Assembly: GCF_000708205.1 (NCBI RefSeq)
Contig: NW_014575551.1
Location: 62,001 to 126,000, forward strand
Source: Mixia osmundae IAM 14324
Lineage: Eukaryota > Basidiomycota > Mixiomycetes > Mixiales > Mixiaceae
Length of the DNA: 64,000 nt
Direction: 5' to 3'
Shown here: piece after piece, positions 1 to 10,083 of the stretch
How the letters are laid out: each line of letters starts with the position of its first letter
Position numbering within the stretch: the first letter of the stretch is position 1
Notes under the pieces: model-generated
Seen by the model: only the letters and a program-made list of their open reading frames with translations
Database searches by the model: none
Told to the model about the DNA's origin: nothing
Program-made: the position numbers and the translations under genes

Positions 1-1480
1 TCGCCATCCAGATTCTTGGTCTCAACGTAGCAGACATTTTCCTCCTCGGAAGTGGCGCAGATGACAATATCGGCTGGTATGCTGTCGTCGTTCCTCAAAA
101 GGACAAAGTCGCCTACCCGCAGGTTTTCCCAAGTCTGATTGGTCCAGCCTGTACCATCGCCGGACGAAGCTTTTGATGCCTCGTTGTCAATTTCGCCAAG
201 TGGAGATTCTGAATAGTCTGGCTCAATCACGCCGGCCTCCTCAGCTCGCTTGCCTGTCGCAGACTGGAGGTTGCCACCGCCTGGAGCATCGATAGGCGGG
301 GAGGCGTACTGCTTTTCTGGGTCCACCGAGGGGTCCGTCTCGTCATACGCAGGCGCGGGCATTTTACTAACTCTGCGCTTCTTCCTGCCCCAGAAGTTCC
401 TCGTATGATCCTTGTGGTGTTTCTCGCTAATCTGCTTCAGCTCGGCCTCTTCTGCCAGGCGCTGCCGTTCACTTTCTTCTGCTGCCTTTTTGACATCGTG
501 CTTCGTGCCGATATGGAAGCCAGAAAGGAAGGGAAAGAGCGTGACGAGCGAGACTGCCTTGCGTTTCTCCTCGGTGATGTTCACATTGTGGAAGCCAGGG
601 CCCTTGAGGGTCTTGATGGTAAGATTGTTGATAGTGCGATCCGAGCGGTGCCTTTGGACATCCTCGTATGCGTCTTTGACAGCAGCGAGTGCCAAGACGA
701 CGATGAGCGGCAGTGCAGCGAGGGCGGGCGAGACATTGGAGAATCTAGGGAAGAATTGCAAGATGACGAGGATCAAGAAGAAGATGTTGGCGACTCTTCT
801 GAACTGTTCGAGCAGATTCTTGGGGATGAATGTGAGGACGTTGTATTTGCTTGTCAGAACCTACTTCGCGCGATCAGCGCACGGAATGATTGCAAGCGAC
901 AGCAGAGCTTGCCTGGTTGCTGCTGAACTCCCACTCAGGTGCAGGGACTTTGCCTACCGCGCGATCGAGCTGATCGGACTGAGGATCCATGCCTTGCTTC
1001 TTGATCTGCTTCTGACCTGCTTTGGAGGGGGCCCATGCCTGAACCGGGAGCGGATGGCCGAAGAGGACTGTCCTCGGTCGGCCGGGCTTGCGCTTGGGCT
1101 CGAACATGGCCAGCAAGTCAAAGTCGGTCACTGCAATGCTGACGATCATCAGCTCGTTCAACGAGGGTGAAACAGGATGACTTGCTCTTGTCGAAGCGTT
1201 GTCTGATCTTGCTTTTGCTTCGACTCTCAGAGATAGGGACCATACGAGCTCCCGAGTGGGAGGCCTGCATGGTGCTGTGACGAGGCAGCTGGCCATCTTC
1301 TTCGTCTCTCGAGCGCAAGGGCGTCATGCCGGCTTGCTGAGATGAGCCGCCGAAATTGGAGGACCGTCGGGCAAGCTCGTCTCTGTGATCTGCCGAGCGG
1401 ATCTGATGAGATGCAGCAGACGGCACGAGCGAGGACCTACTGTGATGCGTTGTGTTTGTGTTGCGGTCAAAGATTCCCAT
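1..1480 (-). CDS. P4-type phospholipid-translocating ATPase (flippase), N-terminal part, runs off the window
   Basis: The protein would flip phospholipids to the cytosolic leaflet of plasma or Golgi membranes (Dnf1/Dnf2-like branch of P4-ATPases). The minus strand encodes the family entry motif TSKYNVLTFIPKNLLEQFRR followed by two hydrophobic helices (VANIFFLILVILQF and LAALPLIVVLALAAVKDAYED), a charged insertion rich in Lys/Glu, then the actuator-domain start (NLRVGDFVLLRNDDSIPADIV, ending CYVETKNLDGE). The catalytic DKTG region lies beyond base 1. An intron at 861-912 joins SSNQ to VLTSKYN and begins with GC rather than GT. The first exon, starting at ATG 1480 (MGIFDRNTN), is low-complexity Ser/Arg-rich. 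Its junction to the MFEPKRK segment, near 1120-1165, is my best guess. The 5' end is therefore less certain than the core. Confidence 0.8.
861..912 (-). other. GC-AG intron in the P4-ATPase gene
   Basis: On the minus strand the exon ends CAG, followed by GCAAGC, and the intron ends AAGTAG before GTTCTGACAAGC. Splicing here restores the family sequence SNQVLTSKYN. The GT donor I tried just upstream (GTGGGA) runs into a stop codon. A CTGAT branch-like element precedes the acceptor. The CAG/GCAAG context is what known GC-AG introns use. Confidence 0.75.
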
Positions 1481-2063
1481 GCCTCTTCAGCGTGAGATTG
1501 CGTGTCGCCCTCTTCAGGTTTGTGACAGTGCGCGATGGCGATGTGTAGCTGACAACGCTCCGCTGGTGTGCGTGGCAGGATGTTCTGTGCTGTGTCAGAT
1601 AGGGGTGGCCATGGACTGCGCCGAGTGATTGCTTCCGCCGCGGGAATTAGGCTGCCGCAGTGTACGAGTGTGAGCTCGATCTGACGTCGCTCGGAGTGAA
1701 GTCCGGGCCGTCGTGCGAGCTCAGAGTGGCTTGTATGTCTGTGGTGTCGGTGATAGTCTGGCTCGAGATCGAGTCCGAGCCGGCTTGGCCAAGAATGTGC
1801 AGGCAAAGCGCGCGAGGAGATAGGGCGACGGCGTGGGTGATGCCGACTGAGCTAGGCGGCCGGCGGTCACTACGCACGGACCTAGTCTTCTCTGCAAGGC
1901 AGTTCGCTCTACTCGGACTGCGGCTCTCAGGACAGACACGGGACAGCTCCGCCTCTCTGAGATCCTCCTCTCAGATCAGGCCGTGATTTGTCACGCCCAG
2001 GCTTCTCGGCCGAGCTGATCAACAACCAGCGCGCGGCGTTCCGATCGCCTGGACCGGTCAGGC
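1481..2063. other. Divergent intergenic region between the flippase and the hydrolase
   Basis: This is 583 bases between two divergently transcribed start codons. Several open frames cross it on both strands but none shows family similarity or a good start, so I read it as promoters and 5' untranslated sequence. I see no repeat or RNA gene. Confidence 0.4.
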
Positions 2064-2756
2064 ATGCTGGTCGAGCGAGTTTCAGCAGGGACTCAGCTTC
2101 GTACGAGACTGTTCAGAGCGAGCGAGTTGCATCTAGCGTCGCAGTTTGCCGTCATAGCACACCCTCTCGCGGCATATGGCGGAGACTTTGACGATCCCAT
2201 CGTCAAGCTCCTCACGAAGTGCTGTCTGGAGCAAGGCATCGACGTGCTCACCTACAATGCCCGTGGGACACCCTCGAGTGGCTTGAGCGCAACATGGACC
2301 CGTCAGACCGAGGCAAAGGACTTCCTTGCGCTCGTGCAAGAGATGATTGACGCGAGAGGTCATCTTGGACGGCTTCATGGATTTTGCATTGGCTACTCCG
2401 CTGGAGCAATGAGTGCTGCTCTTGGTCATCATGCTGCCACCCAAGACGTCGAGCTGAGCTTCTGCTGGATCGCGATGCCTGTCAGCTTGATCTGGGCTTT
2501 GTGCTCCTTCCAGACCGGTTGGCTCTACACGTCCTTTGACAGCGTTGCGAGGCATCATCGGATCCTCGTCGTCTTTGGCACGCAAGATGCCTTTACTTCG
2601 CATTCGGCATACGCGCGCTGGACGGGTGTGCTCAGTCGCAAAGCGACTCCCGCCAGCCTGACTGTTCGTCCGCTAGCTGGCGCCGACCATTTTTTCCTGG
2701 AACACCGTGAAGAGCTGGCTGACGCCGTTCGGAGCTGGCTGAAAGCGCAACGCTAG
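2064..2756 (+). CDS. Alpha/beta hydrolase fold protein
   Basis: A 230-residue intronless protein with an alpha/beta hydrolase layout. An early strand and loop (AVIAHPLAAYGGDFDDP) resembles the oxyanion region, then VLTYNARG, then the nucleophile elbow GYSAGA near residue 113. Asp in FGTQDA and His in GADHFF fit the other two triad residues. It resembles the compact COG2945-type hydrolases more than large lipases. I cannot name its substrate. Start ATG 2064 is the first in frame. The stop codon TAG (2754-2756) overlaps the stop of the convergent SWD1 gene. Confidence 0.7.
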   Translation: MLVERVSAGTQLRTRLFRASELHLASQFAVIAHPLAAYGGDFDDPIVKLLTKCCLEQGIDVLTYNARGTPSSGLSATWTRQTEAKDFLALVQEMIDARGHLGRLHGFCIGYSAGAMSAALGHHAATQDVELSFCWIAMPVSLIWALCSFQTGWLYTSFDSVARHHRILVVFGTQDAFTSHSAYARWTGVLSRKATPASLTVRPLAGADHFFLEHREELADAVRSWLKAQR

Positions 2757-4482
2757 ACGAGCTCTTCTAGACGGCCTCGACCTGGTCCAGCCACGGTAGG
2801 ATAGAACTCGAAAGCGTCCTCGTCAGGCGATTCATCTGCATAGTCATCTAGCGGCGGCGTAGCAGGCCGGTCGATCGTGAAAGCATCGACTGGAAAGTCT
2901 TGTTCGTCTTGCTTCCTCTGCTTCACGATCGTCTCGTCTTCCTACGGTGCGTCCTGTGAGCACGATGTGCCTACGGATAAGCAAGGAGACCGACAATGTC
3001 GAATTCGTCCTCTGCTTCTTGATACTCGACGTTCTCTTGAAGCTCCTCGAAGCCAGGCGCATAGGCGGACCAGCTTTCTGTCGTACTGGTGACCCAGACA
3101 TGGATCAGCCCGAGGCTCGATGCGCTGATCACGATCGGCTTGAGGGGATGCCACTATCGCTGCGGATCAGCTCGGTCCTGGCAAGAATGAGGCGCAACAT
3201 ACGTCTATCGCCTCTAGAGGATCTTTCGGACCTTCGAGAATCTTTGTGAGCGTGCCGGTGGCGACATCCCAGATGTAGACATTATGGGAAGAGCTTGAAT
3301 CTGCGCCGCCGATGACGTAGTCGCCGTCTGGTGAGAATGCACAGTCTTTCCAGGGTGTGCGACTGATGAGATCGGTAAATTTGTGTTGCATGATCATGCT
3401 TCCGTCTTGCGCGTCCATCGCATAGATCCGAACGCATCTGTCGCCTGAATTGACGACCAAAGAGCTGCATAATCGCAATCAGGCTTGCTCTACCAGAAGT
3501 GATGCGATCAGACTGACGCGCCCCGTTTGTCGAAGCGCAAGCCTCTCAACGCCGAGTTGGGAGAGACGATCTCAGTATGAAGCAACTGGTCGCGCTATAA
3601 GCTCTGTGCAAGCTTCTAGCGAGTGGACGCAAACCTGGCGCGTGGCAGTCTCGTAGATATGCAGACTGCCTTGGCTTGTGCCGACAAAGATGAGCTCGCC
3701 GGTCGTGTTGAAGGTGACCGCAGTGGCCGCATTCCTGTCATGGGATTGCTGCCCCGGTCAGCTCTGTTGACTCGTAGGGTGAGCGCTCGACCTTCTGCGC
3801 GGGGCCTTCTTTGGCGCCTGATCGTCTGTCGTGTCCATATCGTCTTCCTGCTCAGCCTCAAGGAGCCAGCGTCCGCCGCGTTGCTTGCGCAGGTCGATCA
3901 GCATCGCGTCGGCTTGGTTCTGCAGCGTAGCGACGAGCACCTTACTGTCCAGCAGGCGGCGTGAGTCGTGGCACATCGACGCACCTCGGCATCGCCTACC
4001 TGTTGCGAGGATGGAATTGCGCGTTAGTGACGGGTGCATCGCACCTGACAGCGTCGCGACGTTCGCCCGTCTCGACATCCCAGATGATGACGTTCCAGTC
4101 TTTGGATGCACTCAGTAGATAGCGACCGTTCTTTGACCAGCTGACGACCTCGCTCCTCCGTCAGACTCGCGCGTCACCTCGTCGTTTCGAGAGAGAGAGT
4201 CAACTGACCAGATGGACGTGATGGCCTTGACATGGCCTTCGAAGAATTTGATAGTGCCCTTTGTCTCAAAGTCGATGATGCTGATGCAGCCATCTGAGCG
4301 GCCGACGGCGATGAAGTGACCTGCAAAGAGGCCGCCAGAATTGAATTTGACGATGCTCGCATAGCTGTCGAGTGAGCAGTCTATCGTCTCTGGAAAGCTC
4401 TGGGCGAAGGGATCTGCCCGGCCTGCATGAGATGTGTGCTGCTAGAAGATGGCATTGGCTGACTGGTGAGCTCAAGATTCAT
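2753..4482 (-). CDS. SWD1: COMPASS histone H3K4 methyltransferase subunit Swd1 (RBBP5-like WD40 protein)
   Basis: RBBP5/Swd1 is the beta-propeller scaffold of the Set1/COMPASS complex in the nucleus. At least six short exons are visible on the minus strand. A 19-nt first coding exon MNLELT spliced to RADPFAQSFPETID gives the family N-terminus. Later come the blades VSWSKNGRYLLSASKDWNV, KVLVATLQNQADAMLIDL, FNTTGELIFVGTSQGSLH, the RBBP5 hallmark FTDLISRTPWKDCAFSPDGD and HPLKPIVISASSLGLIHVWV, then an acidic tail DDYADESPDEDAFEF. Introns use unusual GTCAGC, GTCAGT and GTCGGT donors. The stop (2753-2755) overlaps the hydrolase stop on the other strand. The start lies 106 bp from the divergent 5-phosphatase gene. 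Confidence 0.85.
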
Positions 4483-4526
4483 CCAAGGTCGTCGACAAGC
4501 AGGCGCGCGCGCATCACAAGCCGACC

Positions 4527-4546
4527 AGGACAGGACAGGACAGGAC
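4527..4546 (+). repeat. (AGGAC)x4 microsatellite in the SWD1/5-phosphatase divergent promoter
   Basis: Four perfect copies of AGGAC lie between the two start codons (4482 and 4589). Such short repeats can slip and may bind a factor, but nothing in the sequence shows a function. Confidence 0.6.
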
Positions 4547-4588
4547 ATGGCGACAAGCTGAACTGCTCCGGCTAGATGGAAGCAGATC

Positions 4589-7500
4589 ATGGCCGGAGTA
4601 GCAGAGGCCGAGCAAGATGAGGTCTACGATGTCCGCTCGCTCAAGAGTCGCTTCGAGCAGCTCAGCCTCGCCAAACCGAGCCAGAGCACGCCGGCGACCG
4701 TACAGCCCGTCAGGCCGGCAAATGGATCAAGGACTTCTCTGCTCAGCTCCGGATCGTCGGGCCAGTATGGGACAGCTCCATCACTGACACGGGATGCTCA
4801 GACACTCAGCGACGATGACGCTGCACTGTCTCGGCGGGGTAGCAAGGTCAGTTTGGCCTCGGCGCCAGACTTGCCAACTCGTCCGAGCCAGTCTGGCCAG
4901 AGCAGTCGAAGAGGGTCATCCTCGGACCCGCTCTCACAGGTCGTCGCTCGCTCCTTGCCCCCGCCAGAGAGTATGCCTGCCTGGCGACGCAAAGCACCGC
5001 CGCCGCCGCTCCCGCTCGAAAGGCCATCGGTGCTGACGGTCTCCCCTGCTCGTTCGCTCTCGCTTGCCTCGTCCGACAATGACTCGTATGACGAGTCTGA
5101 ACTGCCCAAGCCAAAGCTGATCCGCACTCATCGACTGTACGACGAACAGCATTCGCCAGTGACCGAACGCAAGACCTACTTTGCCTCGCCCTCGTCATCG
5201 CCAGGCGAGCCCACTGCCTTGGCCGAGCCGTCTCCCAAGCCAGTTGTGCCTCCGAGACCGACACATACCCTCATAGGAGCTTCTGCTGAAGATCCGTTCG
5301 ATTCGAGACCGCTTACACCCTCGCAGGCTCCGCCCAAAGTGCCGCCGAGGCCATCCCAGCAAGCGCTTGCCAATGCACGCAGCGTCCAGACGGCAAACGG
5401 TCTCACAGCTCCGCCTGTCCCGCCTAGACCTCTCACGCCGCCAAGAACCGAGCCAGGCATCACGTCGCTGGCAGGCCTGCCAGTGCCACCTTCGCGTACC
5501 GCAGCCGCTGCAGCGCTTGCGGTGCCCATCAGACGTTCTCGAGCGATGACGTCGTCATCTTTTGCGAACGGCAACGACTCGGAGTCCGATGAAAGCCCAG
5601 AAGCGGACGACGACTCGAGCGCGAAAGGCCGTGCCGACGAATTGCCAGAATCTGCATTCGCTAATCGCAGGCCGCCGGTGACGGACCCACCCCGGTCCTG
5701 TCATTCGAAACATCAGATCTTAGCTTTCGCGGTGCATGATCGACTCGTTTGTGCGGCTGGACAGCACCATCTCCGCGTCTATGACTCGCTCTCGGGCTTC
5801 GAGCGATATTCGATCGCTCTTGCAAGCAGCGAGCATCGCATCACAGCACTCTGTTTTCGCGCAGAGGCTAATCCTCGCGATTCACCTCGCATTGTATGGG
5901 CCGGGACGCGTGACGGTGTGCTCGCGGAGATCGACATACAGCAGGATCGGGTCGTTCAACATCGCTCATCGCTTCATACTGGGCGCATCACAACTATACA
6001 GCAGATCGGCCGAAGTATGGTCACCATCGATGAGTCTGGCAAAGTGCAAACTTTCACCAGCGACGTCGCTGCCGGCGATCAGAGCACCTGCAGCATTACA
6101 GACGTGCCGAGGACGCAGCGCATACATCTATTTGACCATCAGACTGCCGTCTTGCTCATAGGTAACAAGATCTGGACAGCTCAACCCCCGCCAAAAGGTG
6201 CACGCGGTCCCCTGATACGCGTCTATGATCCTCTCGCCACTTCTGGCGCATTTAGTCTCACGTCAAAGCCTGCAATGACGACAGACACTTTTGCCTTTGT
6301 GGGCGCAGTAACGAGTGGCACGATTGTGCCCAGGTATGATCATGTCTACCTTGGCCACGAGACGGGGCATGTCAGTGTCTGGTCGCAGCGTACGCTCGAG
6401 TGTCTCAAAGTCGTCAGAATATCCAATTACCAAGTGACTGCGCTCTGTGGGGTGACCGACTTACTCTGGGCAGGCTTCCGAACTGGTTCGACTTACGTCT
6501 ACGACCTGAGCAAGGAGCCCTGGATCGTACGCAAAGTTTGGCGCGCCCACAGCGAAGGCGTCGTCAAGATCATTGCAGACCTAAGCGTCCTGCTCTCGGT
6601 GCGCCTGGCCATTCGCTTGGTAACTGACACTAAATTTCTTGCACAGAGAGGCGAACTACATGTCGTCAGCGCGGGACTCGATGGTTATATTCACTTTTGG
6701 GATGGCTTTCTCAAGACAGACTGGACTGACGCGCGCCTAGACGCACGCAAAGAAGAGTACTGCACTTTCCGAGACATCAGCGTCTTCATCTCTTCCTGGA
6801 ACGTCGACGCAAACAAGCCTCGCGAGCTCAATCGCGATGGCAAAGATATGACTTATCTCCACGATCTCCTTTCGTCGAGCGGCTCGCCTGATCTCCTCGT
6901 CTTTGGCTTCCAAGAGATGATCGATCTCGAGAGCAAGAAGCTGACGGCCAAGACGATGCTCTTTGGTCGCAAGCGAGCGGATTCGGTCTATTCGGATGCC
7001 GTCTCGCATACCTATCGTGCTTGGCACGAGACGCTCGCTCAGTCTGTTCGAATGGCCATGGATCCTGCGCAGCCTTACGAGGTATTGCAAGCTGAGAATC
7101 TCGTCGGTCTGTTCACGTGCATCTTTGTCAAGTCATCCGAGCGGGCTGCCTTACGCGATGTAGCGCTCACGAACGTCAAGACTGGCATGGGCGGGCGATA
7201 TGGTAATAAAGTAAGCTAAGCACGGGGTCTCGGCGGCTTTGACTTACATCTTCGTAGGGCGCGATACTCGCAAGGCTTGTCGTTGACGACACTTCACTCT
7301 GTTTCATCAACATGCATCTCGCGGCAGGTCAGCGACACCTTCGCCAGCGCAACAAAGACTTGGTCGACATTCTGGAAGCAAAGTCAAGTTTTGCTGAGCA
7401 CCCGGTTCATGCACCATATGCCTACTATGGAGGCGGTAGTGGTGTAAATGTATTCGACCACGAAGTCGTCTGGGCGCAAGGCGATCTCAACTATAGGATA

Positions 7501-7947
7501 GACATGCGGCGCGACGCAGTACTGGAAGCTATCAAGCAAGGAGATCTGGAAGCCCTGTGGGCGCAAGACCAGTTGCACAAACAGATGAAGACAAATCAGT
7601 CGTTCAGACTGCGTGCGTTTACAGAAGCAAAGATATCTTTCAATCCGACGTACAAGTATGATCCCGGAACGGACGAATACGACTCCTCCGAAAAGAAGAG
7701 GATACCCGCCTGGTGCGACCGCATTCTGTGGCGGGCCTCGCACAAAGGCCAAGTGACGCCGCTTAGCTACCAGCGTCACGAGGTCAAGATTTCGGATCAC
7801 AGACCGATTTCTGCCAGGTTCATGGTCAAAGCGAAGCGGATACAGCATTCTCAGAGAGACGCTTTGCTGGCCGGCATTAACGCAGAATGGAAGACTGAGC
7901 AAGCCAGACTGGCGTCACTGGCTACAGAGACATACTTCGGGCCGTAG
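4589..7947 (+). CDS. Inositol polyphosphate 5-phosphatase with proline-rich N-terminus and WD40-like domain
   Basis: This enzyme would remove the 5-phosphate from phosphoinositides or soluble inositol phosphates. About 1087 residues after removing introns at 6599-6646 (48 nt, in frame and stop-free) and 7211-7257 (47 nt). Residues 1-320 are disordered and carry repeated class II SH3-ligand motifs (VVPPRPTH, PPKVPPRPSQ, PPVPPRPLTPPR). Residues about 370-720 read as a WD40-type propeller (HLRVYDSLSGFERYSI, HVVSAGLDGYIHFWDGF). The C-terminal third has the 5-phosphatase motifs: SSWNVDANKP, FGFQEM, FINMHLAAGQ, WAQGDLNYRID, PAWCDRILW and SDHRPISARF. The catalytic set looks intact. The stop is 72 bp from the convergent carrier gene. 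Confidence 0.88.
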
Positions 7948-8019
7948 AAGAGTGATTGTACACCTTGTTGCATGTTTTTCTACTTGTACTGCTCTCATGT
8001 GTCGTCTACAATCGATGAT

Positions 8020-9259
8020 CTACCGTGTGCGCAGCGAATCAGCCAACACTCGCAGCTGCTCTAAGATGAGGAAGATGGCCACGGTGTCTGTCGATTTTGT
8101 CAGCTGCTTACTTGAGTCTGATGTAGTCACGCACTTGGCCCGAGTCTAATCCACGCCGGTGTCCACCCTCGAAATACCCAGCCAGGCCCTTCCGCCTTGA
8201 AGGACTTTGCCACCACGCCCAGGGCCTGCCATGATGGTCAGAGAAGTCGTTGTAGGTGGCAGTGAAACTCACAGTCTCTTTGCCGGAAGCATTCATGATC
8301 TGTGCGACACATCAAGACCTGGGCAGACTTCTTTTGATTGGCTTACGCGTGACTTTATTACGTCGAACGGAGAGCAGATGGTAGTAGCGACGGTGCCAGC
8401 ACAGAAACTTGCGCTGAAGTGAAGCCAGAGGCCTTCTTCGTAGAGCTTGGAGCTGAGCAGGAAGTCCTTGAAGGTGTCATAGGTCGCGAGCTGACTGGCG
8501 TTCATGAGGATGGCGCGCGTCACATTTGGGCCCAAGCCACGAAAGAGCGTCAAGGCGCCTTCGGTATTGACAATGCGAGCGAGACCATCAAAGCTGTGGT
8601 GTGCGTCAGCGGAGAGAATGCAGCCTCTGGCCCGACACGGACCAATGGCGATAGCGCAATTGCTCCGCGGGCGGCCGGTTCACGTCGCCAATCATCCGGA
8701 CAAGAATCACATCTGCTGGGTTACCCGCCAGACCGCCGAGTCCGCCAGCTCCCCCTGCAGCTAGCGCTAGTTTCCAGACGGACAGGGAACCGTCTGTGAC
8801 GCGCGCATGTTCAGCGCGATAAAGGCTGCAGAAATGACTTTAGCAGGCCTTGCTTGTCTCTGAGAGCGGTTTTGAATGAGTCATAGACACCGAATCGAGT
8901 CAGGGAATCTGTTGAGGGGCAAGGGGGCACCCGAAGAGGCAGAAGGAGCGCTCAGCTGACGATTGCAGAGAATGGAGCTCTCGAGACTGACAAGTCATCT
9001 GTCGCAGCAGGCTTGCAGACAGGCCGGTGTAAGCACCTTTCCTGATACCTGCATCACGTATACTGCCTGCGAGTGTACCGAACATGCCCTGTCGTTTGCC
9101 TGCTTTGCCGAGCGTTTGCATCCGCACTTTCGTCAAGTCGAGCGGATGTGTAAGGCATGCTGCCATGGATGCAGCTGCGCCGCCGAGCCAGAACGGATAC
9201 TGCGTCGGGGCTCGCTGCTTCTCAGCCCGTCTAGCGCTGCCAGCTGGAGCATCGCTCAT
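8020..9259 (-). CDS. DIC1: Mitochondrial dicarboxylate carrier (SLC25 family, Dic1-like)
   Basis: This inner-membrane carrier would exchange malate or succinate for phosphate. Three carrier repeats are visible, each with the PxDxxK/R signature: PLDLTKVRMQ, PADVILVRM and PFDVIKSR. The third repeat ends with the Dic1-like WVFRGWTPAWIRLGPNTV, which is recovered only by splicing out a 47-nt GTGCGT intron. The MSDAPAGSARR start at ATG 9259 gives a normal short N-terminus. Several other 45-60 nt introns interrupt the gene (for example before TRFGVYDSF and before FDGLARIVNTEG). It sits head-to-head, 102 bp away, with another mitochondrial gene (uL11m). Confidence 0.85.
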
Positions 9260-9361
9260 GCCTTGGCCCGGTTAGTGACGCCGGCAAAGCGCAGGCAATG
9301 TGCGCCAGCTTGCTCGCGCCGATCATCTTTTGCTAGCAGCCTGGCTGTCAGGGCCGGAGCG
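9260..9361. promoter_or_regulatory. Shared divergent promoter of two nuclear-encoded mitochondrial genes
   Basis: The 102 bp between the DIC1 and uL11m start codons must contain both promoters and 5' untranslated regions. Co-regulation is inference from spacing and shared organelle. No TATA box is obvious. Confidence 0.4.
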
Positions 9362-9948
9362 ATGGCTACCAAAGCTGCACAGCGAGTCAGGTAGGCCATG
9401 CATAAGGAGCAGACAGGACAATGCTGACGTGGGACTCACTCGAGGCTCATCGTCGGCGGCGGGAGAGCGACTCCAGCGCCGCCAATCGGTCCTGCGCTCG
9501 GCAGTCGAGGACTCAAAGCAGCTGACTTCTGCAAGGAGTTCAATGCTCGCACGGCTCATCTCGAGCCAGGTATACCCACCCGTGAGCAGCTATACCCGAG
9601 ACCAAGCAGGCGGTGGCTGATCCAGCAGTGGATTCAGCTGTCATTTTGACCATTCAGCCCGACAGGACGTTCACGTTCACGATCAAGACACCGCCGACGT
9701 CTTACTTCTTGCTCAAGGCAGCAGGCGTCAATATTGGAAGCGGCGCGACGCCGGCAGGAAGGCAACTCTTTGACACGGCCAAGGATATCGCGTCGAGTGG
9801 CCAAGTCGGCCAAGTGACGCTCAAGCATATCTACGAGATTGCGCGGATAAAGTCAACAGACGATCATCTGAAGCATGTGCCCATACAGAGCTTAGCCACG
9901 AGTGTCCTTGGCTCCTGCCGAAGTATGGGCATTCGCGTTGTACGATGA
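9362..9948 (+). CDS. MRPL19: Mitochondrial ribosomal protein uL11m
   Basis: Large-subunit protein of the mitoribosome GTPase-associated region. Three exons (introns 9391-9444 and 9582-9628) give 161 residues. The sequence reads [20 protein letters not shown], then [20 protein letters not shown], the L11 linker [20 protein letters not shown], then [18 protein letters not shown] and a C-terminal rRNA-binding domain ending SMGIRVVR. The second 3' splice site (GCTGAT branch, then CCAGCAG) is chosen because it keeps L11 spacing. An earlier acceptor would add about six residues. There is no obvious long presequence. Confidence 0.85.
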
Positions 9949-10083
9949 CGCAAGAGACAGAGCATGTAGATCAATCGTGTTGCATTGCATTGCATTCTTC
10001 ATGTTTATACAACGTCGCGAAGTGGCCAGGCATTGCGCTGTGGGCGTGCAAACAGACATACTGTACAGCCAAAGTCTTCTCAC

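Noticed and set aside
1324-1806. 160-residue minus-strand open frame upstream of the flippase
   Set aside because: Low-complexity reading of GC-rich DNA, no plausible splice into the flippase and no family similarity; treated as leader/promoter.
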